From Exobasidium rhododendri (taxonomy: Eukaryota > Basidiomycota > Exobasidiomycetes > Exobasidiales > Exobasidiaceae): a DNA stretch of 64,000 bases. The notes under the pieces are model-generated. The model saw only the letters and a list, made by a program, of their open reading frames with translations. It made no database searches and was not told the origin of the DNA. Location: contig CP110630.1 of the NCBI GenBank assembly GCA_026210745.1, positions 6,634,001-6,698,000 on the forward strand. The letters are read 5' to 3'. The translations under genes and the position numbers were made by a program. Positions 60,901 through 64,000 of the stretch are shown one piece after another. Each line of letters starts with the position of its first letter. The stretch's first letter is position 1.

Positions 60901-62323
60901 CGCTTTAGAGAAGATCTTGCAAGACCACGAGAGGGCAGTCTTGATCCGTCGAGCTGTCATCTCACGATCGTCCAACACGAAAACGCTGGAAAACTCGCTC
61001 CTGCCGCTGGTCGGGTACAATTACGCGCAGGTGATGGGAGCATGTTGCGAGAACGTCGTCGGATTCATGCCCTTGCCCCTTGGCATCGCCGGTCCGCTCA
61101 ACATCGATGGTCAATTGGTGCCGATTCCCATGGCCACCACCGAAGGTACGTTGGTGGCTTCTACGTCGCGGGGCTGCAAGGCCATCAACGCGGCAGGAGG
61201 AGTGACCTCTGTCCTGACGCAAGATGCCATGACGAGAGGGCCCGCTGTGGAGTTCAGCAGCATTACGCAAGCTGCGAAAGCAAAGCGATGGATCGACTCG
61301 CCAGACGGCGCTTCTACCATCAAGGAGGCCTTTGACTCGACGTCTAGATTTGCTCGCTTGTCGTCCTTGCGGTGTGTCATGGCTGGGCGAACGCTCTACA
61401 TCCGATTCGCCACGTCCACTGGTGATGCCATGGGGATGAACATGGTCTCCAAAGGGGTGGAAAAAGCACTCGACCTCATGTCGGAAAGATTCGACATGAC
61501 CATCTTGAGTCTCAGTGGCAACTACTGCATCGATAAGAAGCCAAGTGCGATCAATTGGATCGAGGGGAGAGGAAAGAGCGTCTGCTGTGAAGCCGTCATT
61601 CCAGCAGCAGTGGTGAAGACCGTTCTCAAGACGACAGTGAAGAGTCTCGTCAATCTGAACATCAAGAAGAACTTGATTGGAAGTGCCATGGCAGGAAGTA
61701 TTGGTGGCTTCAACGCTCATGCTGCCAATATCGTCGCTGCCGTCTTCTTGGCAACCGGTCAGGATCCAGCGCAGGTTGTGGAGAGCAGTATGTGCATGAC
61801 GTTGATGGAAGCGATCCCATCCACGAAGGGCGCTGTCGAGGACGATTTACTCGTCACCGTTTCCATGCCTTCGATTGAAGTGGGAACCGTTGGCGGCGGA
61901 ACGATTCTCGCACCGCAAAGGGCTCTACTGGAGATGTTGGGCGTCGCCGGCTCTTCCAAGGAGATTCCAGGAGCAAACGCTCAACGATTAGCACGTATCA
62001 TTGCCTCTGCCGTCATGGCAGGGGAGTTGAGTTTGATGGGCGCCTTGAGTGCTGGCCATCTGATTCAAGCTCACATGAAGCACAACCGAAGTGTGCCACC
62101 GACACCGGGTAACGTCACACCCACTAGTGTTTCCAGCTCGAATGGATTCCTGGGCATCACCACTTCGATCAGCACAGGTCGATCAGAGACCCCACATCGA
62201 TTCCAGAGTAGCATGACACCACTCATTGCACCACCCGTCACCTCTGGCCCGCCATCTCGCAACTCGCCTGTCGGAGCTGCCAGTGCCAAAGCCGCAGACC
62301 GAAGAGCCTCTTCGACGCATTAA
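57907..62323 (+). CDS. HMG1: 3-hydroxy-3-methylglutaryl-CoA reductase
   Basis: Two exons (57907-58731, 58820-62323) encode 1442 residues. It reduces HMG-CoA to mevalonate with 2 NADPH, the committed step of sterol and isoprenoid synthesis, in the ER membrane. The N-terminal half has a first membrane helix, a lumenal insert, and the sterol-sensing domain (FVMLMAYILMHGTFVNLFLS, LPFLVIIVGFEKPFLL). A Ser/Gly-rich linker with an AGC microsatellite precedes the catalytic domain: NYAQVMGACCENVVGF, ATTEGTLVAS (catalytic Glu), SLSGNYCIDKKPSAINW (Lys), ATGQDPAQVV (Asp) and SAGHLIQAHMKHNRS (His, then the Ser at about 1366 equivalent to the AMPK target of animal and fission-yeast enzymes). A Ser/Pro-rich tail of about 75 residues follows. 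The protein is long relative to the roughly 1050-residue yeast enzymes. Confidence 0.96.
60221..60246 (+). repeat. (AGC)n microsatellite encoding poly-Ser in HMG-CoA reductase
   Basis: Nearly nine AGC units encode serines inside the lumenal/linker segment ahead of the catalytic domain. Length changes would stay in frame. Confidence 0.9.
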
Positions 62324-63297
62324 GGAAAAGTTCGTCATTAGCAAACGATTTAAATTGTACATCAGCATTCACGCAAGACATTCATAGTTCGGATGTAATT
62401 ACTCTCTCATTCACCACCTCGCCCTTCACCGCCCGCGTGTGTGAGACACGGCCGTTGCCTTCTCCTCACCTTCCCCTCCCCTATCATATCCCCTTTCCTC
62501 CCCCCTCCTCTCATCTCTCATAGCGGTGTGTAATCTTGACAAGAATTGGCTAGATGGTATCAAGGGTCGTTTGAGCAGAGCAACACTACGACTGTGACTG
62601 AGACGGAGATAAATGGATAGATGTGTGCATCGTCACACTCTACATGTGATCAAAGGTGACATCATATATACGTTGCGAATTCTCTTCCTTCCATCTACGG
62701 CCATAGAATCATGAAAATACCGCATCCCGTCCGATCTGCGAAGTCAAGCATGATATCGCCTAGTCAGTACTGCGGTGGGGGACCACGCGGGAATCCTGGG
62801 TGCTGTAGTTTTTTGCTACCATTTCCTCTTGAACATCTCTTTTTTTTGTAATCGACAATGTTCTCTCAAGGGGTCCCACGATCGACCACTCACTTGCAGG
62901 GAAGCGGAAGAGCCGCTCTCAGAAGGGAAAGGCCGGTAAGAAGAATGACAGCTTCTTACGTAAGACGCCTGTTTGAGTGCGGTATAGGCAGTAGTGCGCG
63001 CTACTGCCCTCCAAAGTGGAGGAGGAGGAGCTTAGAATCGTTCTAGTGTGGGAAGGCTTGGTTGACGTAAACCACTTACCTCGACGACCCTGGTGCATGC
63101 ACTTGCCTGCCCGCTCCTTGCTCGGACGGTCGATCACTCGCGCAGCATCGGCACATGCAACAAAAGCCACAGGCAGCAATTTTTCGTGGTCTTTAGTTGC
63201 AGCAACAGAGCGAGTATCGCTGCGTGAAGAATCACTTTTAAATCAACTGCTTCTGAAGCGGTTGTTCCATACGGCTCCCTCCTGTTCATTGCCAGCT
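62324..63297. other. Intergenic region between HMG-CoA reductase and the DHH gene
   Basis: A pyrimidine tract lies at about 62459-62522. Around 62870-63080 there are splice-like signals on both strands and a short Lys/Arg-rich open frame, but no convincing start or family match, so no gene is called. Confidence 0.4.
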
Positions 63298-64000
63298 ATG
63301 GCGCCGCCGCTCAAGAAGAAGCGTAAAGTGAGCAGCAGTCCTGAGTCACCCGATTCGATTGTAGCGCCCATGCCGGAAAGAAAGAAAACCAAGGGAGAGT
63401 CGGAAGCTTCTTTGGCACCCGAACAAGTATCGAGGCTCAGTGACGAGAATCCAATCTGGCCTGCTCCAGCTTCCACGATAGCTAAGGCGACCGAGTTCAT
63501 CAAGAGGGCAGCTCGATCAAATGAAAGAATCCTGCTCATACCAGACAAGGATGCGGACGGACTTTCAGCTGGAATGATCATGAAACGAACACTGGTACAT
63601 CTGGGAGCGAAACCGGAACTGATAGTGGAGCACCACATCCCGTCAGGTAAGAATCCAGCGTCCGGTAGTCAGCGAGAGGCGTTAGAGAGCTACAAAGCAA
63701 GATGGATCATCGTTCTCGACCAAGGCAGTCCAGCAGGACCACCTCTAGTGAAAGGAGCAGAAATGGGATGGCAAAGTGAGGAGGAAGGAGCTGTCAGGAC
63801 GATGGTCCTGGATCATCATTACGTGACGGATCTTGACACCGAAGGGCCACAGGGAAGTCTTCTCTTAAATGCTTGCAAGTCTGAGCCAGTATCCACGAGT
63901 GCCTTGCTCGCCTGGGTAGTCTGTAGGCCGATGTGGGAGGAGGGGAGCTCGATTGACTATCTGGCTATCATTGGAACGTGCGGTGACCTCTCCATCAATG
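63298..64000 (+). CDS. DHH-family phosphoesterase, N-terminal part (runs off the window)
   Basis: 234 residues are visible and the frame is open to the end. After a basic N-terminus (MAPPLKKKRKV) and a Ser/Pro/Glu-rich stretch, the DHH fold appears: ILLIPDKDADGLSAG (metal-binding DxDxDG at 83-88), WIIVLDQGS (141-143) and TMVLDHHYVTD (the DHH signature at 172-174), with AIIGTCGDLS closing the visible part. DHH proteins are Mn-dependent phosphodiesterases or nucleases of the RecJ/GdpP/prune superfamily. The eukaryotic fungal branch is poorly characterised. The basic segment resembles a classical monopartite nuclear localisation signal, so a nuclear role is inferred. The start is the first ATG after a pyrimidine-poor leader. 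Further introns and the DHHA1 part would lie beyond the window. Confidence 0.85.
   Translation, partial: MAPPLKKKRKVSSSPESPDSIVAPMPERKKTKGESEASLAPEQVSRLSDENPIWPAPASTIAKATEFIKRAARSNERILLIPDKDADGLSAGMIMKRTLVHLGAKPELIVEHHIPSGKNPASGSQREALESYKARWIIVLDQGSPAGPPLVKGAEMGWQSEEEGAVRTMVLDHHYVTDLDTEGPQGSLLLNACKSEPVSTSALLAWVVCRPMWEEGSSIDYLAIIGTCGDLSIN

Noticed and set aside
62858-63179. Small Lys/Arg-rich open frames with splice-like signals on both strands
   Set aside because: Considered as a small ribosomal-protein gene, but no start, length or family pattern fits.
63298-63333. Vector or construct contamination suggested by the SV40-like KKKRKV
   Set aside because: The codons continue without a break into a native DHH protein, and the flanking sequence is ordinary fungal intergenic DNA.

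Overview
The window looks like nuclear DNA of a basidiomycete fungus, most plausibly a smut-related yeast-like lineage (Ustilaginomycotina); the lineage is an inference. The evidence is short GT-AG introns of about 60-120 nt, protein variants typical of Dikarya (Nup192, Scs7, Bbc1, Mvp1, Bro1, Drg1/Afg2, a Zn2Cys6 regulator), dense gene packing on both strands, and many serine-rich secreted proteins. No rRNA, tRNA or CRISPR was seen. No organelle or bacterial segment was seen.

Region by region. 0-10 kb: the possible tail of an unknown gene, a uridine-kinase-like P-loop kinase, a lactonase-type beta-propeller protein, and the large nucleoporin NUP192. 10-17 kb: a secreted lysozyme-like (SLT) protein, then three tandem, same-strand secreted paralogues (A, B, C) that match no family I know. 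18-31 kb: housekeeping genes, namely fatty acid 2-hydroxylase SCS7, a thiol glutathione peroxidase, phosphatidylinositol 3-kinase VPS34, the actin-patch protein BBC1 and the ribosome-biogenesis AAA ATPase AFG2. 31-38 kb: sorting nexin gene MVP1, split by a 4.25-kb Crypton-like tyrosine-recombinase element that also carries a 2-oxoglutarate/Fe(II) dioxygenase resembling TET/JBP enzymes. 38-42 kb: BRO1 and a basic-secretory-protein-type metallopeptidase.

42-49 kb is a second accessory block. It has a small cysteine-containing secreted protein and a divergent homologue that has gained a Kex2-processable repeat tail (KR-E/D-x-H), followed by two more members (D, E) of the two-module secreted family of the 12-17 kb cluster. 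49-64 kb: an NAD(P)-binding protein, a Zn2Cys6 transcription factor, a 915-residue disordered protein, a 1442-residue HMG-CoA reductase with a perfect SRE-1 decamer and an E-box far upstream, and the start of a DHH phosphoesterase with an SV40-like basic nuclear signal.

The genes least explained by known biology are the five-member secreted family, the repeat-precursor/small-protein pair, and the recombinase-dioxygenase element caught inside MVP1. Smaller points are a probable U2-type AT-AC intron in the peroxidase gene, supported by reading frame and conserved residues, and the sterol-type promoter element before HMG-CoA reductase. All exon boundaries were read by eye from splice signals, frame and family conservation.
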